Origin: an uncultured Scytonema sp.
GTDB taxonomy: Bacteria > Cyanobacteriota > Cyanobacteriia > Cyanobacteriales > Nostocaceae
Assembly (NCBI GenBank): GCA_937873135.1
Contig: CALMVQ010000309.1
Location: forward strand, 1-64,000
Direction of reading: 5' to 3'
DNA length: 64,000 nucleotides
Positions 18,459 through 27,826 of this stretch are shown here, one piece after another. The translations under genes were made by a program, and so were the position numbers. The stretch's first letter is position 1. Every line of letters starts with the position of its first letter. Below the pieces are notes generated by a model that saw only the letters and a program-made list of their open reading frames with translations, had not been told where the DNA came from and did not search any database.

Positions 18459-18908
18459 TTATGATCGCATTGCTTCTCGACCTAAGATGAACATCCCCGC
18501 TACACCCAAACTGACAAACCAAACATATTGATGCCAATATTTTCTCCAAAGCTCAACTGTACTCAGTTCCGGATGTAGTGTGTTGAGGTAAAGCAGTAGT
18601 ACAACTATCATCAGCGCCCCAAATCCCACGAAGCTCAAACCAATCTGAATCCTTGGCGATCGCATCTCCAAGTCGCCGATCTTCTCTAAGTCAACGGATG
18701 CTAGCTCTTTCAATGAATCATCTGCTATCGATGACGCTGCAAGCAATTGGTTTCCCACCTTTTGTGGTAAAATTGGCACCAGTGTTGCGACTGTTGGGCG
18801 GCGCAGTAAAGACTCTGTGTCTCGCAGTAATTTTAGTGGTTGACGCTTCACTGCTAGCTGAGTAATTTCTATTTTTTTGGGAGCCGTTTGGGTTTTAAAA
18901 TCCATCAT
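18459..18908 (-). CDS. Hypothetical two-TM membrane protein
   Basis: 149 residues, not recognised. The N-terminal 85 residues are soluble and basic with LRRPTVATLVPILPQK. Two hydrophobic segments follow (IGLSFVGFGALMIVVLLLYL and YVWFVSLGVAGMFILGREAM) separated by a loop with several Trp and His residues. The layout predicts a cytosolic N-terminus and a short exposed loop. It is on the same strand as the stressosome cluster but 230 bp upstream of it, so co-transcription is uncertain. Confidence 0.65.
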   Translation of the reverse strand: MMDFKTQTAPKKIEITQLAVKRQPLKLLRDTESLLRRPTVATLVPILPQKVGNQLLAASSIADDSLKELASVDLEKIGDLEMRSPRIQIGLSFVGFGALMIVVLLLYLNTLHPELSTVELWRKYWHQYVWFVSLGVAGMFILGREAMRS

Positions 18909-19193
18909 TGCAGCTTTTTTCAGAAGCTATTAGCTTCTGGCGTTCAGTAATTTGTTGGAAATATACTGCCAGATATCAATTCTAACTAATAATGTAAGTT
19001 GACCTATTACCATTTACCACATATGCTGCGCCTAACAACTTGTATCTTGACACTCCTCTCAACAAGCGGGTTTGTCTATGTATTAGCATAACTGTCTTTT
19101 TTTTAGATGCTGCATACAATCTCCGCTTATTTAATCGCTTTTGTGACATCCTTGTGGTATCCCTAACATGGCAGGCGATCGCCTGGACGCCCC

Positions 19194-19250
19194 TAGTACC
19201 GCAAGGCGAAAGTCAAAAGTCACTCATTCAAAAGTATTATGGAATGTGCT
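19194..19250 (+). repeat. Partial TAGTAC-family small element
   Basis: CTAGTACCGCAAGGCGAAAG, AAAAGTCACTCATTCAAAAG and TATTATGGAATG match the left half of the element at 58158-58267. The right end (GCTTTGTACTA) is not present. It lies in the 430-bp gap upstream of serC; the rest of that gap is AT-rich with no gene seen. Confidence 0.55.
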
Positions 19251-19339
19251 TCTTAGTTTATGTAAAAAAAGATTAACTCACCAACAAAACCAAACAAAAA
19301 GCAAAGTCTTATTTATTCCCACCGACCTATTTAACACCG

Positions 19340-20518
19340 ATGTCAAATCACCTTACACTCCCATCAACCAAGCCTCAAACTACCCATTTTTCATCTGGTC
19401 CTTGTGCAAAGCGTCCCGGTTGGGCTGTAGCAGAACTGAAAAATGCTTGTGTGGGTCGTTCCCATCGTTCCAGTGCTGGCAAAGCTAAGTTAGCAGAAGT
19501 TATCGAACGCTCTCAGAAAATTCTCGGTGTTCCTGCAGACTATCGCTTAGGTATCGTTCCTGCTTCTGATACGGGTGCGGTAGAAATGGCGTTGTGGTCG
19601 CTTCTAGGACAGCGCCCCCTGGATATCTTGGCGTGGGAAAGCTTTGGTCAGGAATGGGTTAAAGATGTTGCCGATGAACTTAAGTTGCCTGATACACGCA
19701 TCCTTAAAGCAGACTATGGCAGTTTGCCCAATCTTGACGAAGTTGACTTTAACCGAGACGTAGTGTTTTTATGGAATGGCACAACCTCAGGTGCCAGAGT
19801 ACCTAATGGCGATTGGATAAAAGCTGACCGTAGTGGACTGACTATTTGCGATGCCACATCAGCTGCATTCGCAATGGATATCCCTTGGGAGAAACTGGAT
19901 GTGGTTACCTATTCTTGGCAAAAGGTATTGGGTGGAGAAGCACAACATGGTGTCATCGTGCTTTCACCTCGTGCTGTATCGCGCCTGGAAAGCTATCAAC
20001 CTGCTTGGCCCGTGCCGAAACTTTTCCGCCTCACGCAAAAAGGCAAACTAATCGAAGGTATTTTTAAAGGAGATACGATCAACACGCCGTCGATGCTGTG
20101 TGTAGAAGATGCGATCGATGGACTCATGTGGGCAGAAAGTATCGGCGGACTTCCTGCCTTGATTCGTCGCAGTGAGGCTAACCTGGCAACAATTGCTAAA
20201 TGGGTTGAACAAAGCAACTGGGCAGATTTTTTAGCTCAGGAACCAAAAATTCGCTCCTGTACATCAATTTGTCTTAAAATTGTCGATGCTTGGTTTACGG
20301 CTTTAAGTCCACAACAGCAAGCAGAATCGGCACAAAAACTAGCCAAACTACTCGAAAAGCAGGAAGTCGCTTTCGATATTGCATCTTACCGTTCCGCACC
20401 ACCTGGAATTAGGATTTGGGGTGGAGCTACGGTAGAAACTTCTGATATCGAAGCTTTACTCCCGTGGTTAGATTGGGCATACGCAACTATCAAAGCTGAA
20501 GTTGCACAAACAGTATAA
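19340..20518 (+). CDS. serC: Phosphoserine transaminase
   Basis: 392 residues. The protein begins [15 protein letters not shown] after a short leader and continues with [64 protein letters not shown] and [20 protein letters not shown]. The Lys of SWQKVLGG is the PLP-binding lysine. This is the fold-type I, class V, alphaproteobacterial/cyanobacterial form of SerC. It converts 3-phosphohydroxypyruvate and glutamate to phosphoserine. A strong intrinsic terminator follows the stop, and no gene precedes it closely, so it is a single-gene unit. Confidence 0.9.
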   Translation: MSNHLTLPSTKPQTTHFSSGPCAKRPGWAVAELKNACVGRSHRSSAGKAKLAEVIERSQKILGVPADYRLGIVPASDTGAVEMALWSLLGQRPLDILAWESFGQEWVKDVADELKLPDTRILKADYGSLPNLDEVDFNRDVVFLWNGTTSGARVPNGDWIKADRSGLTICDATSAAFAMDIPWEKLDVVTYSWQKVLGGEAQHGVIVLSPRAVSRLESYQPAWPVPKLFRLTQKGKLIEGIFKGDTINTPSMLCVEDAIDGLMWAESIGGLPALIRRSEANLATIAKWVEQSNWADFLAQEPKIRSCTSICLKIVDAWFTALSPQQQAESAQKLAKLLEKQEVAFDIASYRSAPPGIRIWGGATVETSDIEALLPWLDWAYATIKAEVAQTV

Positions 20519-20568
20519 ACAAACTGTCGTTTCCATAACAGTCTGCACATCAAACCTGTTCCAAAAAA

Positions 20569-20596
20569 GACACCCGACTCAAAGAAGTCGGGTGTC
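20569..20596 (+). terminator. Intrinsic terminator of serC
   Basis: GACACCCGACT and AGTCGGGTGTC form a perfect 11-bp stem with a 6-nt loop, 50 bp after the serC stop, followed by TTGTTCT. A run of A precedes the stem, so it could also work in the other direction. Confidence 0.85.
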
Positions 20597-20772
20597 TTGT
20601 TCTGAGCTATTCTAAAGACGGGAAAATTAAGACGAGTTTGCTCTTTGAAATTTAACCTCGTTTTAGGCGACGAGAGCTCGGGAATTTAGTCGGGCGCGAT
20701 CACACAAAAACAACGCCTGACAAATACTGCATATTGACACTCTCCGCTCCTTACACACCTTACCCCGAAAGC

Positions 20773-21279
20773 TTACTCAGGATCATTCAGTCGGCAACGC
20801 CCCTGAGTCTTAGTTTCAATCCGCTTGTTGCGATCGGCAATAATTGTTGCTAAATTTGGTCGTCCAGTGAGTGTGAGGCGCAAATTAGCCCAAATCGCAT
20901 ACAGTCTATCAAAGATGGGACCGATAATCGACCATTTGGTGACAGCATAAACCCAGCCCATCCCAAGGGTTTCGTAGACTCGACGAAGAACTGCCACATT
21001 TTTAATGAGGGTACCATCAGCAAGCACAGCATGAATTCTCCCCATCGCCGTTTCAAAGTCAACACCGCCATGGGTTTCAGGGGTGTAGTCATCATCCGCA
21101 ATATCTACAAACGCGACTAAACCTCGGCCGGCATCGCGTTTTTTCAAGAAGTTGACCTCTCGCAGACACAATGGACACTGACCATCGTACAGAAGCTTGA
21201 TTTGCCAAGACGGCGAGGAAGGAAAGGACTCTTGCTCGACTTCAACGGATTTGGGGGACTGAGTTTTCGACGAGGGCAT
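20773..21279 (-). CDS. DCC family (DUF393) thiol-disulfide oxidoreductase-like protein
   Basis: 168 residues from ATG 21279; earlier in-frame starts lack an ATG. The signature is IKLLYDGQCPLCLREVNFLK, which holds the DxxCxxC thioredoxin-like motif that gives the DCC family its name. It is followed by LVAFVDIADDDY, then GRIHAVLADGTLIKNVAVLR and YAVTKWSIIGPIFDRLYAIW. A proline/serine-rich N-terminal extension of about 35 residues precedes the core. The partners and substrates of the family are largely unknown. Confidence 0.85.
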   Translation of the reverse strand: MPSSKTQSPKSVEVEQESFPSSPSWQIKLLYDGQCPLCLREVNFLKKRDAGRGLVAFVDIADDDYTPETHGGVDFETAMGRIHAVLADGTLIKNVAVLRRVYETLGMGWVYAVTKWSIIGPIFDRLYAIWANLRLTLTGRPNLATIIADRNKRIETKTQGRCRLNDPE

Positions 21280-21390
21280 AGACTGAAACTGGAGAAACAG
21301 ACACACACAATTATTTTAGGAAAACTTAAGAGTACATTGCACAAAGTCTCAAAAATTCATAGCAATACTAAATATTTTGTAAAACGAGTA

Positions 21391-21430
21391 CGTTTCGAGC
21401 GTTTAAGGTTCACTGTTAACGCTCGAAACG
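21391..21430. terminator. Hairpin, possible terminator
   Basis: CGTTTCGAGCGTT and AACGCTCGAAACG form a perfect 13-bp stem with a 14-nt loop. It lies between two minus-strand genes. No clear U-tract follows on either strand, so a repeat or protein-binding palindrome is also possible. Confidence 0.4.
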
Positions 21431-21493
21431 CGAACACCCACTTAAAGGGGTTTCTCACAACTCAAATTGGATGTAAATAACTGCTATATTTTT

Positions 21494-21772
21494 CTACCTT
21501 TTCAGCAATACAGTTATAATTATACTTAAAATAATTGCTTGAATAAAGAGCAGTACTATTGCTGAAATTATTAAAGCAATCAAGTAACGTCGCAATAAAG
21601 AGAAAATAACTCTTTCAACTGCTTGAACGATAATTTCTTCTATTTTTTCATTTTCTAAAGTTTTATTAACTAATTCTTCAAATTCATAGTTAAAGTTAAC
21701 TACTGCTTGACGAGATACTTTATTAAATCGTCTATCAAAAAAAGGTTGAGTTTTTCTAAAGATTTTTATCAT
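21494..21772 (-). CDS. Small hypothetical protein with C-terminal membrane anchor
   Basis: 92 residues, not recognised. The first 55 are charged and helical (YEFEELVNKTLENEKIEEII), and the last 30 are strongly hydrophobic (LIALIISAIVLLFIQAIILS) ending in LLKR. The shape is that of a tail-anchored protein. The surrounding DNA is AT-rich. Confidence 0.5.
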   Translation of the reverse strand: MIKIFRKTQPFFDRRFNKVSRQAVVNFNYEFEELVNKTLENEKIEEIIVQAVERVIFSLLRRYLIALIISAIVLLFIQAIILSIIITVLLKR

Positions 21773-22084
21773 TTTTTTTATTCTAAAAAATTTAGTTTTT
21801 CTAAAAATCAGCGTGACAAATTTAATTAATAAAATGTTTGAAAATTATTGTCATAACTCCTAAAATGAAGACAATATATAGTTAAGAGAGCGAACCGTTC
21901 ATCAAGAGCAAAGAAGATATTGTATTTGTGTTTAATCTTAGCCATTAATTTAATATATTTTCTATAAAACTATTTGGGAAAAGATATTCATAAAAGCTTT
22001 CAAGGTCATTCATAAAATATAAATAAAATAACTATATTAGCATATATAGCGTTCCTAAATGAGTCGTGAAAATTATTTTTGGAA

Positions 22085-22165
22085 TGTAGACGCGGAGCGG
22101 CAAGCCTGTGGCTACCGCCAAGACGAGGACAGTTCGCAGTCGGGTTTCCCTCCGTAAGAATCTGT
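22085..22165. repeat. Dispersed GC-rich palindromic repeat
   Basis: GACGCGGAGCGGCAAGCCTG onward, including TTTCCCTCCGTAAG, is GC-rich and resembles the repeat inside the kinase gene at 13720-13885. It lies in an 880-bp AT-rich gap (21773-22654) upstream of the P450 gene, which otherwise holds the repeat at 22348-22455 and no convincing gene. Confidence 0.5.
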
Positions 22166-22347
22166 CCGTGCCAAGAACGCGCCTGTAAAGAAAGAGAGAA
22201 AATTTTACGCTCTGATACGCGGATTGCTATATAAAGAATTTCTCAAAGAGTGAAGTACATCCGTAGGGGTGAAGGGCTGTTCCCTCTTACAACTTGGTTT
22301 ACCTAATTCAAACGAAACCTGCGCGCGTAGATTGGCATGAAAAATTG

Positions 22348-22455
22348 TCGTTAAGGTAAGGTAGAGGACAGTTATGCTGAAGGCTGAAAGGAAGAGAGTT
22401 TTAACCAAGTTTAAGTTTCGTTACATACATAAAAATTATAATGCCGATTTACTTA
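22348..22455 (+). repeat. About 110-bp repeat, copy 2 of 2
   Basis: Same orientation and close match to 4739-4855: GGAAGAGAGTTTTAACCAAG, TTTCGTTACATAC and AATTATAATGCC. It ends 200 bp before the P450 gene, so any promoter it carries could serve that gene; this is not shown. Confidence 0.5.
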
Positions 22456-22654
22456 TCTCTCTCAAAATGGTGTAGAAAATACTGTTTTAGTGAATTGGTA
22501 AAGTGTAAGTTAGTATTATTCGCGAATGAGTTGTAATACCTCTATAAATTATCTATTACTTATTGAACATTAGTGAGAAATTATATAACTAGTGAAGTTG
22601 TTTTGTTTAATTTAATTATACCGTTCTTACTAAATTATTGATCTGATATTAATA

Positions 22655-24136
22655 ATGATAGCCATCAATGATAAATCGATATTGAGTGTTCCTGGTCCTC
22701 GTCCCTTACCCATCATTGGACGTGCGGCTCATCTGTTTTGCTTTGCAAAAGACTCTATTGGGTATACGTGTCAACTGTTTCAAACTTATGGTTCAGTTGT
22801 TTCTTTAGTACAAGGCGGTGCAACCAATGTTTACTCACCACTTCCCCACTGTCCCGGCACAGTGTTTGCTTATGGACCAGAGTGTGTTCGTCAAATAACC
22901 AGCCAGCATGAAATTTACCATAAATATCCGTTGTCTGGAAGGTTATACAGTAAGCGGCATGACTCAAAGCGTACAGAACCTTTAAAGCATTTTGGCGCAG
23001 GACTTTTTGGTGTTAATAGTTTCACTCACCGTCAGCACCGCCAGCTTTTAATGCCCGCCTTTCACAAGCACCGGATTGCATCTTATCGCGATGATATAGT
23101 TACTATTACTCAATCGGTACTAGAACAATTACAACTTGACAAGCAAACTGACATCGCTCAAGTGATGCGACTCCTTAGCTTACGCATTGCGACGAAAACG
23201 CTGTTTGGAAATGATGTTGGCTCACAAGGAGCAAAAAGTGCCGTTCTGTTACAAGAAGTCTTAGCTTTGATGAGTAAGCTCAAAGTTGTCCTCTTGCCTT
23301 TTGATATACCAGGACTACCCTACCATCGCTTATTTAATTCTATGGCGCAGTTAGATGATGAGATGCGATCACTCATCAGATGTAAACATGAGAGTGGCAC
23401 TGATGATAAAGATGTACTTTCGATGCTTATACAGGCACGGGATGTAGAGACTGGGATGGCATTAAGCGAAGAGGAACTACTAGGACATACAAGTGTAATT
23501 TTTGCGGCAGGGCATGAAACGAGTGCTAATGCCTTAGTTTGGACACTCTTTCTACTTTCACAACACCCGCAAGTCGCTGCCGATTTACTTGACGAACTAG
23601 AAAGCGTACTACAAGGGGAAGCACCAACGGTTGCACAACTCCAGCAATTGCCAATGCTTGAGCGAGTGATTAAAGAGAGTATGCGCGTACTCCCACCAGT
23701 ACCTTGGAATGGGCGTGTAACATCACAACCAACTGTCCTTGGTAATTATACCCTACCAGCCGGAACAGAAGTTTTCCTGAGTATCTACCAAACTCATCAT
23801 ATGCCGGAAATCTATCCAGAACCGGAAAGATTTCATCCACAGCGTTGGGAAGGATTTGAACCCACAATGTTTGAGTACAACCCCTTTAGTGCTGGATCAC
23901 GTGCCTGTATTGGAGCTGGTTTTGCAATGATGGAAATTAAGATTGTATTAGCAATGCTTTTACAAAGATACCGTCTGCAATATCTACCTCAAAAACGTAT
24001 CGATCGTACGGGAATAGTTGTCATGGCATCTAAGTATGGTATGCCAATGATCATTCGTAAACAAGACCGTCAGTTCACTCAAGGAGTAGGGGGTGTATGG
24101 GGCAATGTACGCGAGATGGTGCAATTACCCAAATAA
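22655..24136 (+). CDS. Cytochrome P450, CYP110-like
   Basis: 493 residues. The I-helix oxygen-activation motif is FAAGHETSANALVW, the ExxR pair is in KESMRVLPPVPWNGR, and the haem loop is NPFSAGSRACIGAGFAM with the Cys ligand. The N-terminal LPGPRPLPIIGRA-like proline hinge and absence of a clear membrane anchor match the soluble CYP110 group of filamentous cyanobacteria. Some CYP110 members oxidise fatty acids or sesquiterpenes; the substrate here cannot be read from sequence. No terpene synthase or ferredoxin gene is adjacent. A 30-residue tail extends past the usual C-terminus. Confidence 0.9.
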   Translation: MIAINDKSILSVPGPRPLPIIGRAAHLFCFAKDSIGYTCQLFQTYGSVVSLVQGGATNVYSPLPHCPGTVFAYGPECVRQITSQHEIYHKYPLSGRLYSKRHDSKRTEPLKHFGAGLFGVNSFTHRQHRQLLMPAFHKHRIASYRDDIVTITQSVLEQLQLDKQTDIAQVMRLLSLRIATKTLFGNDVGSQGAKSAVLLQEVLALMSKLKVVLLPFDIPGLPYHRLFNSMAQLDDEMRSLIRCKHESGTDDKDVLSMLIQARDVETGMALSEEELLGHTSVIFAAGHETSANALVWTLFLLSQHPQVAADLLDELESVLQGEAPTVAQLQQLPMLERVIKESMRVLPPVPWNGRVTSQPTVLGNYTLPAGTEVFLSIYQTHHMPEIYPEPERFHPQRWEGFEPTMFEYNPFSAGSRACIGAGFAMMEIKIVLAMLLQRYRLQYLPQKRIDRTGIVVMASKYGMPMIIRKQDRQFTQGVGGVWGNVREMVQLPK

Positions 24137-24297
24137 CACTCACTTATTGGCGTTGCTGAACCAAAATATGAATTACGCGAGTCCTAAGGGGCAAGCCGCC
24201 AAGGGCGGCATCACCTCAAGTTTGCGGGGAGAAACTAACAACGGAGAGCGTGGTATCGCTCTAACTAGATGAACAAGTAGGAGAAGTGTTAGACTTA

Positions 24298-27270
24298 CTA
24301 GTGATTATTAGTACATCTATACACGATTATAGATTCCTGCTCTCTGGTAAACTCAATCTCATTTTCTTTACTTATAGATGCTCCATAAGCAGAACGACTC
24401 GACCAGCACGTAACAATAAGGCACAGATTATAGTCCCGCATCAGCGTTTCAAGAAAATCCTTGGATAAAATAAGACGATTTCCATGTCCAACCAGTTTTC
24501 TGCGGCTATAACCAATCTCAAAACCATCGCACCAAGAAACTAGTCTTTGAGCAGAATTTCCCTTGAATACGAGATTTAAATTATTGGAGTCATCCCATAA
24601 CAACTCGTATCGTCGAATCCACTCACCCGTGATACTTGCTAGCATAGATCTCGTGAAATGCCACCAATTTCCCCAATGTATAGAAACCAGTGGAATTGTT
24701 GCAAATGGGTGAGGAGCGATACGAGTTCGGCTACGTTCGAGACAGGATCGAGCCTCGTCAATTGTCAACGAATAGTAAGGCGGCTCTAGAGCAAGTTTCC
24801 GAATTGCCTCGCCTGATTGTACCCTACTATCACCTCTAAGAATTGTATCGGCGAGCGTATGTGAAGCAAGAAAAGATGTGGACAGACGTTTTTCAACCAC
24901 TAGACCTGCTTGCTGGTAGTATTCATCTACCACAGTAATCCAAGAATCGTTTAGAGGTTGCTCCTTCAGTACCTCTTCCTTCTCAAAATTCAGCCATACT
25001 CGTGATTGTTCTGTTAATTCTTCGCCACCGTAGCCTTTTTGAACAAATGGCACATTTATATCACTTGGCTTTGGATTGATCTCATTAAATGGAAATCCAG
25101 GATCATAAAGACGTACAAGTGCATCGACCGCTATCTGTGCGGAAGGATCTACTACATTCTCTCGAAGTTCTCTTTCAAGAATCCGATTAAAAGCGTGCCA
25201 AACATAATAGTCATCATAAGTTTCAAATGGTATACAACTATTATCCCGATTGTTGCAATAGGCTTGACCCCGCTTGTTAAACTCCTGTTTAGCTATTTCG
25301 TGGTCAAAATTCATCATTTCTATCTCTTGCTCAATTTGCCAATCCAGCTTGTCTAAATTTAAATCTAAGCCTTGGCAAATTGTGCTAATGGTTTTACGTA
25401 TTGATCGTGCTGTCCTTGCTAAGATTTGCGTTTGGAAATCAGAAGATGGTCTCAGGGTGTTAGGAAGAATTACGAGACCTGTACCTGCAATGCGAGGACG
25501 TAGAGACCTCAGTTTCTCAACAATTCTTGTGCTGTCCTCAAAATTGTTAGCAATTGCTTCGAGAGTTTTTTTGAGATAGTAAACTCTTTCCGTATGTGGT
25601 TTGTCTACCGCAGCTATTAAGGTATCAACATACTCAGTCAGCAGATCTGGTCTATTCAAAGCTATAGAAGCAATGACTAAAGCTGATTGCGTATTCACTG
25701 TGTAATTTTTGTGCTGCAGCAGACCGATCAGCCAAGGTATGGTTGAATTAGTTTGGTAAAGTGCAAGATCTTTTAAGAGGTGAACAAGATGTTGACGGCA
25801 ATGAAGCAATGGTGCTGACCATGCCTGTTCAATAAGTCTTTGTGCAATCTCTTCAAAACTTCTGATTTGATAATTTGGTTCCCGCAACCATTTATAAGGA
25901 CTGGGAGAAGTCCTTGGAAGATGCCCAAATTGATTTTGAATGAATTCGTGAAAAGCTTCATAGAGTTCTATCGCACTCTGAAGATAGTTTTCTCCAAGGG
26001 CTAAAGCTCCCTTCAGGAACAATAAGAAAATGGTTTCCCCACCCCAAGAGTAGTCTCTAAGATGATGATCAATGAACTCAAATAATGTGTGAAATGCTTG
26101 CTCCGGATTAATTTCCGCAAGTTGCTTAAATTCCTCTAGTCTGGGATTCCATAGGTCAAACTTGTTCTTACTCATGAAGGCTGCTTTATATAATTCAGCA
26201 GCCCTATCAAGACGACCAAAGTTTAGGTAGCCTCTTGCTAAGAAACTATATCCCTCCTTCGCTATTTCATCATTGTTTTGTAAATAATTAGCAAGCTTAT
26301 CAAGCTCAGAAATTCCTCTGGCTTTGTGAACTAATTGCTCAATTGCCTGTTGAACGGAAGGCTGCAAACGGTAAGCACTATATTTTTCAAGAAGCTGCTC
26401 AATACCTTGAGACAAATTTTCAAAAGATACTGAGAGTTTCTGAGCTAAGGTGTCAGTTGGAATTTCCTCTCCTTCTAATTCTACACAGGCAGGTAGTTCA
26501 ATATCTGCATTAGACGTGTTTTTATCAGTTTTTGGATAAGTTGAGCAGGTTTGTATTGGAAGCAGGTTAATTTCTAAAACATACTTATTGAAAATTTCAA
26601 TAAAAGAAAGACGCTCAGTAGGTGGAACTTCTGTAAGAAGAAATTGTCTAATGCGCTTTGCTATCCAATGAATTATATTTTGATTTCCTTGTTGCACTGC
26701 GGTTTGCAAGAGGTGAAATCTTACATAAAATTTTTCTTTATAGCTATCTTCATACCCAGTTCCCTCTTCATGAATAAGCTCCGATAAAGTATAAGCTAGT
26801 ACAAGATTATCGTCATTAAGGGAACGGAGAAAGCTTGCTAAAACGGCTGAAAATTTCCATTCAGCTACATGATTGTAGTATGTTAATAATAACTCTCTAG
26901 CTATTTCTGGACTTAAACATAGGGTTGTATTGTAAAGTTCTATTGGGAACCATTTTATTCCTTTGCCATCCTCTGTAACTTGTGGCATTAAGAGATTCCA
27001 CTCAGCAATATCTGCAACACGTTGTCGAAGCAGTTCTGGCTGTAAACTGCTCACTTCTTCCAAAGCTTGGATTAATAGACCCACTGTAGAATCTTTTCGA
27101 TAACCGTACCCCCTCAGCGCCAAAACTGCTTCTTGCAGCCAATCACGTCCGAGGCTGAAGTGCCCGCAATGACAGGCAAGTTCTGCGATCGAAAGTAGCT
27201 CGTTTGTTCGACATTGAGTTCCGAATTCAGTATTAAAGACATGATCATGAATTTCTACTATAGGAATCAT
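24298..27270 (-). CDS. Large helical-repeat protein, unknown function (possibly N-terminally truncated)
   Basis: 990 residues from ATG 27270; a TTG at 27333 would add 21 residues that overlap an IS630 fragment on the other strand. I do not recognise a catalytic domain. The protein is almost wholly alpha-helical: TPR-like pairs (AELACHCGHFSLGRDWLQEA, YLNFGRLDRAAELYKAAF) and a HEAT-like stretch around residues 500-600 (IPWLIGLLQHKNYTVNTQSA). The last 200 residues include VVDEYYQQAGLVVEKRLSTS and a compact end domain. No Walker motif is visible. The arrangement resembles the sensor half of STAND/NACHT-type proteins whose ATPase is missing. The start codon lies inside a 15-bp sequence repeated at 27530, so the 5' end may have been lost by insertion. 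Confidence 0.6.
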   Translation of the reverse strand: MIPIVEIHDHVFNTEFGTQCRTNELLSIAELACHCGHFSLGRDWLQEAVLALRGYGYRKDSTVGLLIQALEEVSSLQPELLRQRVADIAEWNLLMPQVTEDGKGIKWFPIELYNTTLCLSPEIARELLLTYYNHVAEWKFSAVLASFLRSLNDDNLVLAYTLSELIHEEGTGYEDSYKEKFYVRFHLLQTAVQQGNQNIIHWIAKRIRQFLLTEVPPTERLSFIEIFNKYVLEINLLPIQTCSTYPKTDKNTSNADIELPACVELEGEEIPTDTLAQKLSVSFENLSQGIEQLLEKYSAYRLQPSVQQAIEQLVHKARGISELDKLANYLQNNDEIAKEGYSFLARGYLNFGRLDRAAELYKAAFMSKNKFDLWNPRLEEFKQLAEINPEQAFHTLFEFIDHHLRDYSWGGETIFLLFLKGALALGENYLQSAIELYEAFHEFIQNQFGHLPRTSPSPYKWLREPNYQIRSFEEIAQRLIEQAWSAPLLHCRQHLVHLLKDLALYQTNSTIPWLIGLLQHKNYTVNTQSALVIASIALNRPDLLTEYVDTLIAAVDKPHTERVYYLKKTLEAIANNFEDSTRIVEKLRSLRPRIAGTGLVILPNTLRPSSDFQTQILARTARSIRKTISTICQGLDLNLDKLDWQIEQEIEMMNFDHEIAKQEFNKRGQAYCNNRDNSCIPFETYDDYYVWHAFNRILERELRENVVDPSAQIAVDALVRLYDPGFPFNEINPKPSDINVPFVQKGYGGEELTEQSRVWLNFEKEEVLKEQPLNDSWITVVDEYYQQAGLVVEKRLSTSFLASHTLADTILRGDSRVQSGEAIRKLALEPPYYSLTIDEARSCLERSRTRIAPHPFATIPLVSIHWGNWWHFTRSMLASITGEWIRRYELLWDDSNNLNLVFKGNSAQRLVSWCDGFEIGYSRRKLVGHGNRLILSKDFLETLMRDYNLCLIVTCWSSRSAYGASISKENEIEFTREQESIIVYRCTNNH

Positions 27271-27332
27271 ATTTGATTTCTGAAAAAAACTACGAGATAA
27301 TACGTAGTGATATCTCTGTCTAACAGCGAACA

Positions 27333-27527
27333 ATGATAAACCAGCATCTACAAGCTGCGATCGCAGAACTACAAGAATTTATAGATAATCGCCCAGATGC
27401 TCGTGAGGTGAGAAAAGCTTTGGCGGTGAAATTGGTTTATCAAGGCTACAAGTATGAGGAAATTCAAACAATTTTAGATGTGTCGCTTGGTTCGATAACA
27501 AGCTGGAAACAAGCCTACGAGGTATAG
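27333..27527 (+). pseudogene. IS630-type transposase N-terminal fragment
   Basis: 64 residues, with VRKALAVKLVYQGYKYEEIQ and ILDVSLGSITSWKQAYEV. This is the first helix-turn-helix domain of cyanobacterial IS630 transposases, where the frame normally continues into the DDE domain. Here it ends in a stop at a small inverted-repeat element (27524-27606). It could still make a DNA-binding peptide. Confidence 0.65.
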
Positions 27528-27606
27528 CAATCATATTTGATTTGTGAGAGCAGAGAAACCCGGTAATTTTTGCTTTCACCGGGTTTCTGATGCTGTACAT
27601 TGCTAT
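27524..27606. mobile_element. 83-bp palindromic element (MITE-like)
   Basis: Ends ATAGCAAT (27524-27531) and ATTGCTAT (27599-27606) are inverted repeats. Inside, AGAAACCCGGT (27554-27564) and ACCGGGTTTCT (27578-27588) form a perfect 11-bp stem. The first 20 bp, with AATCATATTTGATTT, also occur at about 27266-27280 over the start of the large helical gene. The hairpin could act as a terminator. The rest of the gap to 27826 shows nothing clear. Confidence 0.55.
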
Positions 27607-27826
27607 GTATTTATCTTTAGTTATTAAGTCATGTCTTTAGCAATAGCGCTCGACGGATTCGATGAACAGGGTTCGCGTCTAAATAGCATTTCACATGAGA
27701 GTCAAGTTCAATTTGGGAAGTATGAACAATTAGGAGCGATCGCACTTTCAAGCTTCAGGATGATACAATTGCTATAATTAGTTATATATTTATAAAACTA
27801 TATACAATTTAAATGGCTAAGGTAGA

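Noticed and set aside
22205-22408. 67-residue minus-strand frame upstream of the P450 gene
   Set aside because: It overlaps the 110-bp repeat and a GC-rich segment and has no recognised features.
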